NCBI GenBank assembly: GCA_029210225.1
Contig: JARGOJ010000299.1
Span: forward strand, 1-8,996
Source: Planctomycetota bacterium
GTDB taxonomy: Bacteria; Planctomycetota; J058; JARGOJ01
Length of the DNA stretch: 8,996 nucleotides
Direction: 5' to 3'
In this document: positions 1 through 6,666 of the stretch, piece by piece
Numbering within the stretch: the stretch's first letter is position 1
How the letters are laid out: every line of letters starts with the position of its first letter
The notes under the pieces: model-generated
What the model saw: the letters and a program-made list of their open reading frames with translations, nothing else
The model's database searches: none
Told to the model about the DNA's origin: nothing
Made by a program: the position numbers and the translations under genes

Positions 1-897
1 CAAGCGCTCATCGATCAGTCCCTCATCACTGTCCGAGCGAAGATGAAGGAGAATCGGTGGGAAGAGGTCGTCAGTCTGTGTCAGGGCATCCCGAATGGCA
101 AAGATGATCGCAAGGTCCAGGAGATCCTCAAATCCGCCCGACGCATTATTGGGCGTCAATTGAAATTCAAGGCGGCGATCAAACAGAGTCGCGAATTGGA
201 GTCTCTCGGAGATTATCAGAGCGCTTTGAAAGTCTTGGATAGCGCTGAGCGCGACTTTCTCCTGCCCAACCCAAAGCCGATTGACCCCGAGGGTCAGTTT
301 GGCATCCTTAAGAAGAGTCTTCGAAACCAATTGAAGCTTCAGAAGAACAAGACCCTCGCCGAGAAGTCGATCAAGCGCTCGCGGATCTTCCTCTTGGATC
401 AATCTTGGAATCTATCGAGTCAGGCCCTTGAACAAGCCCGCAAACTCGATAGCAAGCACCCCGAGATCATCAAGCTCGATCGCTATATCGAAGCCGGACG
501 CAAGACCCCGAAGGGCTATGTCTTTATGCCACCGGCAAGCATCGAAGTTTTTGGGGAACGCAAATCAGTCAACGCTATGTATGTTCCTAAAGAGCCTGTG
601 AGCAACAAAGAGTTTCTAAGCTATCTCAATGGACCCGGTAAGAAACGTCGCCGTCCGAAGAGCTGGAAAGGCGGCATCTTTCCTACAGGCAAAGAAGAGT
701 TCCCGGTCCTCTTGGTCGAGGAAGAAGAAGCGAGCCTTTACGCGGAGAGTTTGAAGGGGCGCTTACCAAACCGCGCCGAAAGAACTCGCCTTGATCGCTT
801 TCTAAAACTTGAGAAGCACGCCATCAATCGCTCCAACCTCAAGAAGGAATTTGAGGACGGTTTCCGAATCATTATCCCCCTCCCCGATTTGCCCTGA
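1..897 (+). CDS. C-terminal part of a helical-repeat protein with a degenerate FGE/sulfatase-modifying-factor-like domain (5' truncated)
   Basis: The frame is open from base 1, so the true start lies upstream; the ATG at 43 is probably internal. About the first 155 visible residues are charged and helical. They include TPR-like segments such as LESLGDYQSALKVLDSAE and LSSQALEQARKLDSKHPE. From about base 511 the protein follows the order of an FGE (SUMF1-type) domain: a 'GYVFMPP' strand, 'VPKEPVSNKEFLSYL' (family pattern: ...EVTNaqYaeFl), 'FPVLLVEEEEASLYAESLKGRLPNRAE' reduced here to its core 'LKGRLPNRAE' (family: W-GKRLPTEAEWE), and a terminal 'GFRIII' (family: GFRlv). The usual long segment between the last two motifs is cut to about 30 residues. 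The FGE-like part has no cysteine, so the copper-binding active site of true FGE is absent and a binding role is more likely. In related bacteria such domains often sit behind a kinase domain; whether that holds here cannot be seen. Stop is TGA. Confidence 0.8.
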   Translation, partial: QALIDQSLITVRAKMKENRWEEVVSLCQGIPNGKDDRKVQEILKSARRIIGRQLKFKAAIKQSRELESLGDYQSALKVLDSAERDFLLPNPKPIDPEGQFGILKKSLRNQLKLQKNKTLAEKSIKRSRIFLLDQSWNLSSQALEQARKLDSKHPEIIKLDRYIEAGRKTPKGYVFMPPASIEVFGERKSVNAMYVPKEPVSNKEFLSYLNGPGKKRRRPKSWKGGIFPTGKEEFPVLLVEEEEASLYAESLKGRLPNRAERTRLDRFLKLEKHAINRSNLKKEFEDGFRIIIPLPDLP

Positions 898-958
898 GCA
901 AAAGCCAACTCATCGTAGTCTTGTAGACGAGAGAAAGGTATGCTCTGGGCTCAAAGGT

Positions 959-964
959 CAGGAG
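959..964 (+). promoter_or_regulatory. Ribosome binding site that favours the ATG at 973
   Basis: CAGGAG at 959-964 lies 8 bases before the ATG at 973. It is too close (2 bases) to the in-frame ATG at 967. The in-frame ATG at 940 has a purine stretch (AGAAAGG, 932-938) only one base upstream, which is also too close. A start at 973 gives a protein that begins directly with a normal signal peptide (MNAKIWVSVFALAILTSPCQA). Confidence 0.6.
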
Positions 965-972
965 TTATGCTC

Positions 973-3087
973 ATGAACGCGAAGATTTGGGTCTCTGTAT
1001 TTGCTTTAGCAATCCTCACTTCTCCTTGCCAGGCAAGTGATACAGAAGAAGAGATCAAACGATTTATTGAGACGGCCGAGCAGAAGAGGCAATCGTGGCA
1101 GATGGTCGCGAGCTACCTCAGCAACTCTCGCTAGACCATCCGTGCCCGGTCAGCCCTCGCCCTTGGACGCTTACGCGCTAAAAAAGCCCTTCCTCAGCTC
1201 GTCAAGGCGCTGCGAACAGAGCAAGACCTCAAAACTCGGCGAAACCTACTCTTCGCCCTGGGCCAAATCGAAGGCACCGGCAGCCAACTCTCCACGTTCC
1301 TGCGAGACCGCCCCCCCTTCGAGAAGCGACGCAAAGATCTGCTCATCAGCCCTGATGATCGACGCAAAGAAATCTCCTGGGGTGTTCAAGCCTTGGGAAA
1401 AGTCTGCGGTCCCGACCATCTCTTGGTCCTCGAAACATTCCTACACAATGAAGCCCCGGTCATCCGTGGACGGGCCGCCATCGCCATCGCCCTGCTCTAC
1501 CGCCGGGTCAAAGATAAGAAACCAAAGGCTCATGAGGCCGCCCTCACCGGCCTGCTCAAAGCCCTCAACTTTGAAAAGAAGCACGAAGTCCGCTGGCGCC
1601 TTATTTACGCCCTCGGCACCATGGTCAAACACTCCGTGAAGCATCAGGGCCTCGCTGGGACCTTCTCTAAATTAGTCTCGGCGAAAGAAGACAGCCGAAC
1701 ACAAGCCTTCGCCGCAAGAGCCCTCGCCAGCCTCTATAGAGAGCAGAGCAAACAAAAATTGAAGGTCGCGCCCCTGGCTCCCACCTTGCTCTCCAAGCGC
1801 GAGTGGCCATGGACCGTCGCAGTCGAAGTTATTCGGGCCCTCTCTGCGGCTCCCACCGTGGACAGCACCAAGCAGCTCTGCGCGCTAACAAAGCACGAGT
1901 CCTTCCATGTGCGACGCGCAGCCGCCAAGGCCCTTATCAAAGCCAAATCTCCGGGCACCGGTGATATCGAAGCCTTGATCGAACTCTCCCTCCGCAGCCT
2001 CTTAAATGACGCTTGGGAAACAGTGAGAGGCGAGGCCCTCGTCGCCTTAACGGCGTTGAAGAAAGGCGAAATGCACGGGACCATCAAAGAGTTTATCGCC
2101 GATGGGGTCACTGCTCGCAGATACGCCGCCAAAGCCTTGGCTCAGCTCGAAAAGTTAAGCGCCGAGGATCGTAAGCTCGTTGAAGCCCTGAATAAGGATA
2201 GTGATCATCGCGTTCGCTTAGATGTCATTGAGTCCTTCGGTAAGAAGGAAGGCTTCTTTGGCCTGGTCCTCGAAGCCCTGGACGATAAGAAGATTTCTGT
2301 CGCCGGCACCGCCGTTGGGGTCCTCGCCGAGCGAAAAGAAAACGGCATCTCCGAGGCGCTCGCCACCCGGTATCGGAAAGACAAGAACAACACCTCGCGC
2401 TATGAGATTCGCGAGATGATCTGCGATGTCCTCGGTCAACGGGGATTGGGAAAGCCGAAGGGAGTCGAGGACAAGCTGCTCCGAGATGCCTTGAACGATC
2501 CTCGACAATCCGTACGAGTGAAGGCCGCTGCGGCCCTTGAGAAGATCTTAAAGATGAAAGTGCGCTTCGAGAGCGCGCCGCCCATCAAAAATTCAAGGCC
2601 GAAGCAAAAGCCTGTCAAAGGGCGCGTCACCGTGCGCTTTCAAACATCACGAGGAAGCTTTGAGGTCGAGTTGTTCGCCGACATCGCCCCGCTTCATGTC
2701 GCGAATCTTCTTCATCTAATACGAGTCAATCAGGCCAAGTCTTCGAAGAATCCTAATAAGCCGTTTTACGATGGACTCACCTGGCACCGCGTCGTGAGTC
2801 ACTTTGTCGTCCAAGGCGGCTGCCCCAATGGCGATGGCTGGGGAGATCCCGGTTGGACTCTCCCAGATGAGCTCAGCGATTTGAACTTTGGTCGTGGTGT
2901 TCTTGGAATGCCAAAAGCCGGAGACGATACGGGCGGCTGCCAGCTCTTCTTTTGTCACAATCCGACTCCTCACCTCGACGGCCGCTACACAATTTTTGGG
3001 GTGATTAAGAAAGGACTGAGTGTCTTAGATCTCTTGGAAGAAGGAGATGCGATCACGAAGGTCGATATTTTGGAGTCGGAGAAGTGA
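973..3087 (+). CDS. Exported HEAT-repeat/cyclophilin-type peptidyl-prolyl isomerase fusion, interrupted by an in-frame TAG (possible pseudogene)
   Basis: Read through the TAG at codon 54, this is a 704-codon protein. Residues 1-21 are a Sec-type signal peptide ending SPCQA. Roughly residues 45-545 form about 14 HEAT-like repeats, for example IRARSALALGRLRAKKALP, FHVRRAAAKALIKAK and RQSVRVKAAAALEKIL. Residues about 550-704 are a cyclophilin domain with FYDGLTWHRVV, FVVQGG, DTGGCQLFF and PHLDGRYTIFG. The counterparts of human CypA Arg55, Phe60, Gln63, Gln111 and Phe113 are present (R606, F611, Q614, Q657, F659), so isomerase activity is plausible; the CypA Trp121 and His126 positions are Leu and Tyr. 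The likely site of action is outside the cytoplasmic membrane. No ATG or GTG lies in frame between the TAG and 1393; the first restart codon is TTG at 1393, without a clear ribosome binding site and in the middle of a repeat. The stop overlaps the next gene. Confidence 0.8.
1132..1134 (+). other. In-frame TAG inside the HEAT-cyclophilin gene
   Basis: The TAG falls between VASYLSNSR and TIRARSALALGRL. This is the turn between the two helices of a HEAT repeat, where families commonly read '...L.d.x-x-VRxxAaxALG'. Both halves are in the same frame, so no frameshift is needed to join them. One base change (to GAG, AAG or CAG, for example) would restore a normal sequence. The upstream half alone would be 53 residues: a signal peptide plus about 32 residues. 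The downstream half alone would lack a signal peptide and a proper start. Confidence 0.85.
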
Positions 3088-3728
3088 TGGCTGCTGAGGC
3101 AGACCTTGATCCTGATGAGAAGAAGAGAATGCGGCGCAGGAATATTGTCGCCGTGATCTATTCATTTGTGCCTGGCTTAGGTCACGCGAAGATGGGTTAT
3201 CCCTTAGCTGGAGCCATTCTCTTTTGCCTCTCTCTGCTCGCGCTCAACTCCATTTTCCTTGGCAAGGTCCTGCTCATTGATCCGAAGGTCACGCAATTGA
3301 TGATCTGGATCTCAACGCCTCTCGCCATTCTCCTCTGGTTGTTCAGTATCTTTCACACTCTAAGAATCAGTTTTTGGCGCAATCGTCCTCACTTAAAACA
3401 ACGTCGTCGGGAGCTCCTCCAGCGAAGCTTGACGGCGTATTTGAAGAATCACGTTCATGAAGCCCGTAGGATTTTGAAGCGGGCCATTCGCTACGACTAC
3501 GATTGGGAGGAAGCGTCCTTGCTCTTCCATCTCGGTATCTTTGAGCTGCGCCTCGCTGAGCAGGCGAGGTTCTCCGGAGATGAGGTCGAGGCCAGTCGGC
3601 GCCGTAAAGCGGCGCGAAAAGCCTTTCAACGTTACTTGCATAGAGATCCCAAACAAACCTGGAAATCAGAAATCATCGAAGAGTGCCGTCGGTCTGGACT
3701 CGCTCCACCCCGTCGACTCAAACCGTGA
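3087..3728 (+). CDS. Small membrane protein with a TPR-like C-terminal region
   Basis: The ATG at 3087 shares one base with the preceding TGA (TGATG) and has GGAG at 3078-3081, five bases upstream; a GTG at 3084 is a possible alternative start. The 213-residue product has a charged N-terminus (EKKRMRRR) and hydrophobic stretches at about 20-57 and 70-92, which suggests two or three membrane passes. A 'FVPGLGHAKMGYPLAGA' stretch resembles the PGLGQ-type hairpin of TM2-like small membrane proteins. Residues from about 104 onward are basic and helical, with a TPR-like pattern (SLTAYLKNHVHEARRILKRA, then FHLGIFELRLAEQ, then AARKAFQRYL). By the positive-inside rule this tail is probably cytoplasmic. 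I do not recognise the family and no function can be assigned. The overlap indicates translational coupling to the HEAT-cyclophilin gene, and purF follows 13 bases later. Confidence 0.8.
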   Translation: MAAEADLDPDEKKRMRRRNIVAVIYSFVPGLGHAKMGYPLAGAILFCLSLLALNSIFLGKVLLIDPKVTQLMIWISTPLAILLWLFSIFHTLRISFWRNRPHLKQRRRELLQRSLTAYLKNHVHEARRILKRAIRYDYDWEEASLLFHLGIFELRLAEQARFSGDEVEASRRRKAARKAFQRYLHRDPKQTWKSEIIEECRRSGLAPPRRLKP

Positions 3729-3741
3729 AGAGAGACGTGTC

Positions 3742-5139
3742 ATGGTGAAAATGAAGGAAGCCTGTGGCCTCTTTGGTGTCTTTGGCGACCCGTCCGCGGT
3801 CGAGATGACTTACTGCGGTCTCTTTACCCTTCAGCATAGGGGTCAGGAGAGCGCCGGCATTGCCTCAATCGTTGACGACGAGATTCATACCTATAAGGGC
3901 ATGGGCAACGTCGCATCGGTCTTCAAGGGACGTCACCTCGAAGACCTGACCAGCGACAAGGCCATTGGCCATGTGCGCTATTCAACAACCGGAGACAGCC
4001 TCTTCGAGAACGCTCAGCCCATCGTTGTGCGCTATCAAAGTGGTCGCCAAGTGGCGCTTGGTCACAACGGCAACCTGGTCAACAGGAACGCCCTGCGTAA
4101 AGAGCTGGAAGAGCAAGGATCCATCTTCGCTTCGACGACGGACAGCGAGGTGGTGCTCCATCTTCTGGCCCGCATGCACACTCAAGCGGAAGACCTTGAG
4201 ACCGCGCTGATCGCGACATTAAGACGCTTGAAAGGCGCCTTCTCACTGCTGATGCTCTGGAAGGATAAGATGATCGCGGTGCGCGACCCCTGGGGTTTTC
4301 GCCCGCTCTGGTATGGCAAGAAAGACGGCGCTCACCTCTTCGCCTCTGAGACTGCGGCCTTCGATATTGTTCGGGCGGACACCCATGATGAAGTGAAACC
4401 TGGAACCTTTGTCATCGTCGATGAGAATGGCCGGCGCGATGTGGAGTATATCGAGGAGAAACCGACCCCCGCGCACTGCCTCTTTGAGCATATTTATTTC
4501 GCTCGTCCAGACAGCCGCCTCTTTGGCGGGGACCTCGTCCAAGATGTGCGCATCGCGGCGGGGCGGCAGCTGGCGCGAGAGCATCATGTCGAAGCCGATT
4601 TAGTTTGCGCCATTCCCGACTCTGGGAATCAGGCGGCCCTCGGCTACTCCCTTGAGAGTGGAATTCCTCTGGGCTTTGTCTTCGTGAGGAATCACTACAT
4701 TGGCCGCACCTTCATCAAGCCCTCGGCTAAGGATCGAATCGCGGGGGCCGATCTTAAGCTCAACGTGATCACGTCGGCGGTGAAGGGTAAGCGGGTGGTG
4801 GTCATCGACGACTCCATGATTCGGGGGACGACGGGGAAGAAGCGTATTCAGAGGCTTCGAGAAGCAGGAGCGAGTGAGATCCACTTCCGTATCTCCTGCC
4901 CTCCAACCCGCTTCCCCTGCTACTACGGCATTAATTTTAAGTCGAAGGGCGAGTTGATCGCTTCGCAGAAGTCCCTGGATGAAATCCGAGATTTTCTCAA
5001 CCTCGACTCTCTTGGTTTTCTGTCGATGGATGGCTTGCTTGATTGCGTCACCCTTCCGGCAGATAACTATTGCACAGGATGTTGGACGGGGAATTATCCG
5101 GTCCTTGATGACCTCGATGATGACTTTGAACGTTCCTAA
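3742..5139 (+). CDS. purF: Amidophosphoribosyltransferase (glutamine PRPP amidotransferase)
   Basis: This enzyme catalyses the first committed step of purine synthesis: glutamine plus PRPP gives 5-phosphoribosylamine, in the cytoplasm. The N-terminal glutaminase (Ntn hydrolase) domain has the nucleophile at Cys8 (EACGLFGVFG), 'TLQHRGQESAGI', Arg79 in HVRYSTTG, Asn109-Gly110 in GHNGNLVN, and TDSEVVLHLLA. The phosphoribosyltransferase domain has the PRPP loop VVVIDDSMIRGTTGK, with Asp356 and Asp357. Cys246, Cys393, Cys444 and Cys447 match the four [4Fe-4S] ligands of Bacillus subtilis PurF, so this is the Fe-S, propeptide-processed type. The 465-residue length is close to the 476 of B. subtilis. 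ATG 3742 is preferred because it leaves a 7-residue propeptide before Cys8 and has a weak AGAGAG (3729-3734) seven bases upstream; ATG 3751 would leave 4 residues. The frame is open back to 3541, but that stretch overlaps the previous gene. No other purine gene is adjacent. Confidence 0.97.
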   Translation: MVKMKEACGLFGVFGDPSAVEMTYCGLFTLQHRGQESAGIASIVDDEIHTYKGMGNVASVFKGRHLEDLTSDKAIGHVRYSTTGDSLFENAQPIVVRYQSGRQVALGHNGNLVNRNALRKELEEQGSIFASTTDSEVVLHLLARMHTQAEDLETALIATLRRLKGAFSLLMLWKDKMIAVRDPWGFRPLWYGKKDGAHLFASETAAFDIVRADTHDEVKPGTFVIVDENGRRDVEYIEEKPTPAHCLFEHIYFARPDSRLFGGDLVQDVRIAAGRQLAREHHVEADLVCAIPDSGNQAALGYSLESGIPLGFVFVRNHYIGRTFIKPSAKDRIAGADLKLNVITSAVKGKRVVVIDDSMIRGTTGKKRIQRLREAGASEIHFRISCPPTRFPCYYGINFKSKGELIASQKSLDEIRDFLNLDSLGFLSMDGLLDCVTLPADNYCTGCWTGNYPVLDDLDDDFERS

Positions 5140-5166
5140 ACTCCAACGCATAACGTATTCGCTCGG

Positions 5167-5172
5167 TATATT
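5167..5172 (+). promoter_or_regulatory. Possible -10 element upstream of the HtrA-like gene
   Basis: TATATT in the 66-base gap after purF differs from the TATAAT consensus at one position and would place a transcript start near 5179. No convincing -35 hexamer lies 16-18 bases upstream (5144-5149 reads CAACGC). The gap is large enough for a promoter, but cotranscription with purF is equally possible. Confidence 0.25.
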
Positions 5173-5190
5173 GTTAGGCCCCACCGAAGC

Positions 5191-5196
5191 AAGGAT
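5191..5196 (+). promoter_or_regulatory. Ribosome binding site for the HtrA-like gene
   Basis: AAGGAT at 5191-5196, about nine bases before ATG 5206, is a good Shine-Dalgarno match. It is half of a perfect 10-base palindrome, AAGGATCCTT (5191-5200). Confidence 0.6.
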
Positions 5197-5205
5197 CCTT
5201 AATTT

Positions 5206-6660
5206 ATGAACTCTCAACGGCTGTTTTCTTTTCTTCTCCCTCTCTGCCTTGGCGCTCTCTGTCTTGGGCAAGCCCACGGCGAGGACCTCTCGGCAACTTT
5301 AGCGAAGGTCCACAAGGACGCATCGGCTCACGTCGTCTCCGTTGAGTTCACAGCGCGAATCACGCTTGAGGGTTTGCCGGGGATCAACGCCAAGGACAAC
5401 GAGCGAAGCCTAAGGGGAGCCGCTTGCGGGGTCGTCATTGAGAAGAAGGGCAAGCAATACGTCATTGTCCCAAGCACGGCCCTGACTCCTGGAGCGCGGG
5501 TCTTTGAGATCCTCGGAGCGACGGCACGCATTCGCTGGGTGCGCTTCACCGTCGACACGGGAGGCGGTTTAAAGCTTGGGGCGACGGTTATCAATACAAA
5601 CAACGACCTTGGGCTTTGCTTGCTTAAGCTCGACAAGAACTCCGATGTCCTAAAGCCCGTCGCCCTCAAAACAGAGGCGAAGGGCTCCCTCGGTGATACT
5701 GTGGCCTTGATTCACATGGGGCGCCGCCTCATTGGTTCCCCCCGCTTGGTCACCGTCACGCGCATCGCAGGCACGACAACAAAGCCAAGAGAGCTCACGA
5801 TCCTGAGCCCAGCTGTGCCTCGGGCGAACGGCGCCCTCACCTTATTGATTAAGAATGGCCAGGCGACGGTCCTTGGAATTCATGCCGCCTTGCCCCTTAG
5901 CGCTTTGCCGAGCAAGCCAAACTCTGTGGGTCAGCGAGCCTTCAACGCCGACGAGGTCGAAGCCGCGAGCCGGGGTTATCTCATTGCTGGAGCGGAGATC
6001 GCCAAGTGGGTGAAGAGCGCAAAAGAGAAGAAGCAGACGAAGCCAAGCAGCGGAGTGCAATCTTGGCTCGGAGTGGATGCTCAGGTCATTACAGAGGAGC
6101 TGGCGACGGCCCTGGGCTTGGATTATGATGGGATCGCAAAGATTAAGAAGGTCTATGAAGGATCACCGGCAGCGAAGGCGGGATTGAAAGTCGAGGACCT
6201 CATTCTTGAATTGGATGACGAGCCTCTAGAAATGGCCGAGAACGAGAGCATGCGTGACTTTGTCCGGGATCTTGGTGCGGGCACAGAGGTCAGCTTGACC
6301 GTTTTACGTGGCGAGAAGCAAATCAAGTTGAAGGTGAAGCTCGAAAAGTCGCCGCCGAGCCCTGAGTCTGTCGATCGTTTTCTTTGCCATGCCCATGGCT
6401 TTGTGTTTCGTGACATGACCTTCTTCGACAAAGGAAACGTCGCGGATAAGGCGGGTCTGGTGGTCTCGAAGGTCAGCCGTAAAGGGAATGCGCTTTTAGC
6501 AGGACTTAAAGTCAATGACGTGATTGTCGAGATCAACGGCCAAAAAGTTGATAAAGTCGAATCGGCCCGGACTCTTGTGCAAGCCAGCCAATCCATGACC
6601 GTGACGGTTTGGCGTAAAGGCGCGGACAAGGCCTTAACATTGAGAATTCAAGTCAATTAA
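5206..6660 (+). CDS. Exported HtrA/DegP-like protein with two PDZ domains and a degenerate protease domain
   Basis: The 484-residue protein has a signal peptide (residues 1 to about 25, ending GQAHG), so it is probably periplasmic or extracytoplasmic. Residues about 35-270 follow the HtrA trypsin-like fold: 'GAACGVVIEKKGKQYVIV' matches the GSGVIId...yIvT strand, 'NNDLGLCLLKL' matches D..sDlALLkl, and 'GQATVLGIHAAL' matches the G.viGINtai strand after the active serine. The catalytic His position reads Thr91 (VPSTAL instead of TNNHVV) and the GNSGG serine loop reads RANGALT (206-212, no Ser); only the Asp (Asp134) remains. Proteolysis is therefore unlikely. PDZ1 spans about 286-380 (WLGV..., GSPAAKAGLKVEDLILELDD) and PDZ2 about 400-484 (NALLAGLKVNDVIVEINGQKV). 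A chaperone, sensor or adaptor role is inferred from the fold only. The zinc-ribbon/HEAT gene begins six bases after the stop. Confidence 0.87.
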   Translation: MNSQRLFSFLLPLCLGALCLGQAHGEDLSATLAKVHKDASAHVVSVEFTARITLEGLPGINAKDNERSLRGAACGVVIEKKGKQYVIVPSTALTPGARVFEILGATARIRWVRFTVDTGGGLKLGATVINTNNDLGLCLLKLDKNSDVLKPVALKTEAKGSLGDTVALIHMGRRLIGSPRLVTVTRIAGTTTKPRELTILSPAVPRANGALTLLIKNGQATVLGIHAALPLSALPSKPNSVGQRAFNADEVEAASRGYLIAGAEIAKWVKSAKEKKQTKPSSGVQSWLGVDAQVITEELATALGLDYDGIAKIKKVYEGSPAAKAGLKVEDLILELDDEPLEMAENESMRDFVRDLGAGTEVSLTVLRGEKQIKLKVKLEKSPPSPESVDRFLCHAHGFVFRDMTFFDKGNVADKAGLVVSKVSRKGNALLAGLKVNDVIVEINGQKVDKVESARTLVQASQSMTVTVWRKGADKALTLRIQVN

Positions 6661-6666
6661 AGCCCT

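Noticed and set aside
939..972. Direct repeat TATGCTC at 939-945 and 966-972
   Set aside because: Seven bases is within chance for this length, and both copies are explained by the start region of the gene.
898..972. Promoter for the HEAT-cyclophilin gene
   Set aside because: TATGCT at 939-944 looks like a weak -10, but no acceptable -35 lies at the right distance, so I cannot support it.
1080..1140. Programmed frameshift as a way around the TAG
   Set aside because: Both halves are in the same frame, so a single shift would not join them, and no slippery heptamer is evident before the stop.
1037..1639. 200-residue open frame on + strand overlapping the TAG region
   Set aside because: It is a shadow of the HEAT frame. 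It is rich in Ser, Pro, Arg and Lys with no domain pattern, while the other frame shows clear HEAT motifs on both sides of the TAG.
1393..3087. TTG at 1393 as the true start of the HEAT-cyclophilin gene
   Set aside because: It starts inside a HEAT repeat without a clear ribosome binding site. In-frame HEAT sequence continues upstream to the TAG and beyond it to a signal peptide with a good ribosome binding site.
3541..3741. N-terminal extension of PurF from an earlier in-frame ATG
   Set aside because: This stretch lies inside the membrane/TPR gene, has no PurF similarity, and would place the nucleophile cysteine about 75 residues in, against the short propeptide of the family.
4600..5277. 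225-residue open frame on the minus strand across purF
   Set aside because: It is antisense to conserved purF sequence and shows no recognisable motif or start signal.
6153..6629. 158-residue minus-strand frame across the PDZ region
   Set aside because: Its composition (Ser, Thr, Arg, Pro) is that of a shadow frame, and the + strand encodes clear PDZ domains.
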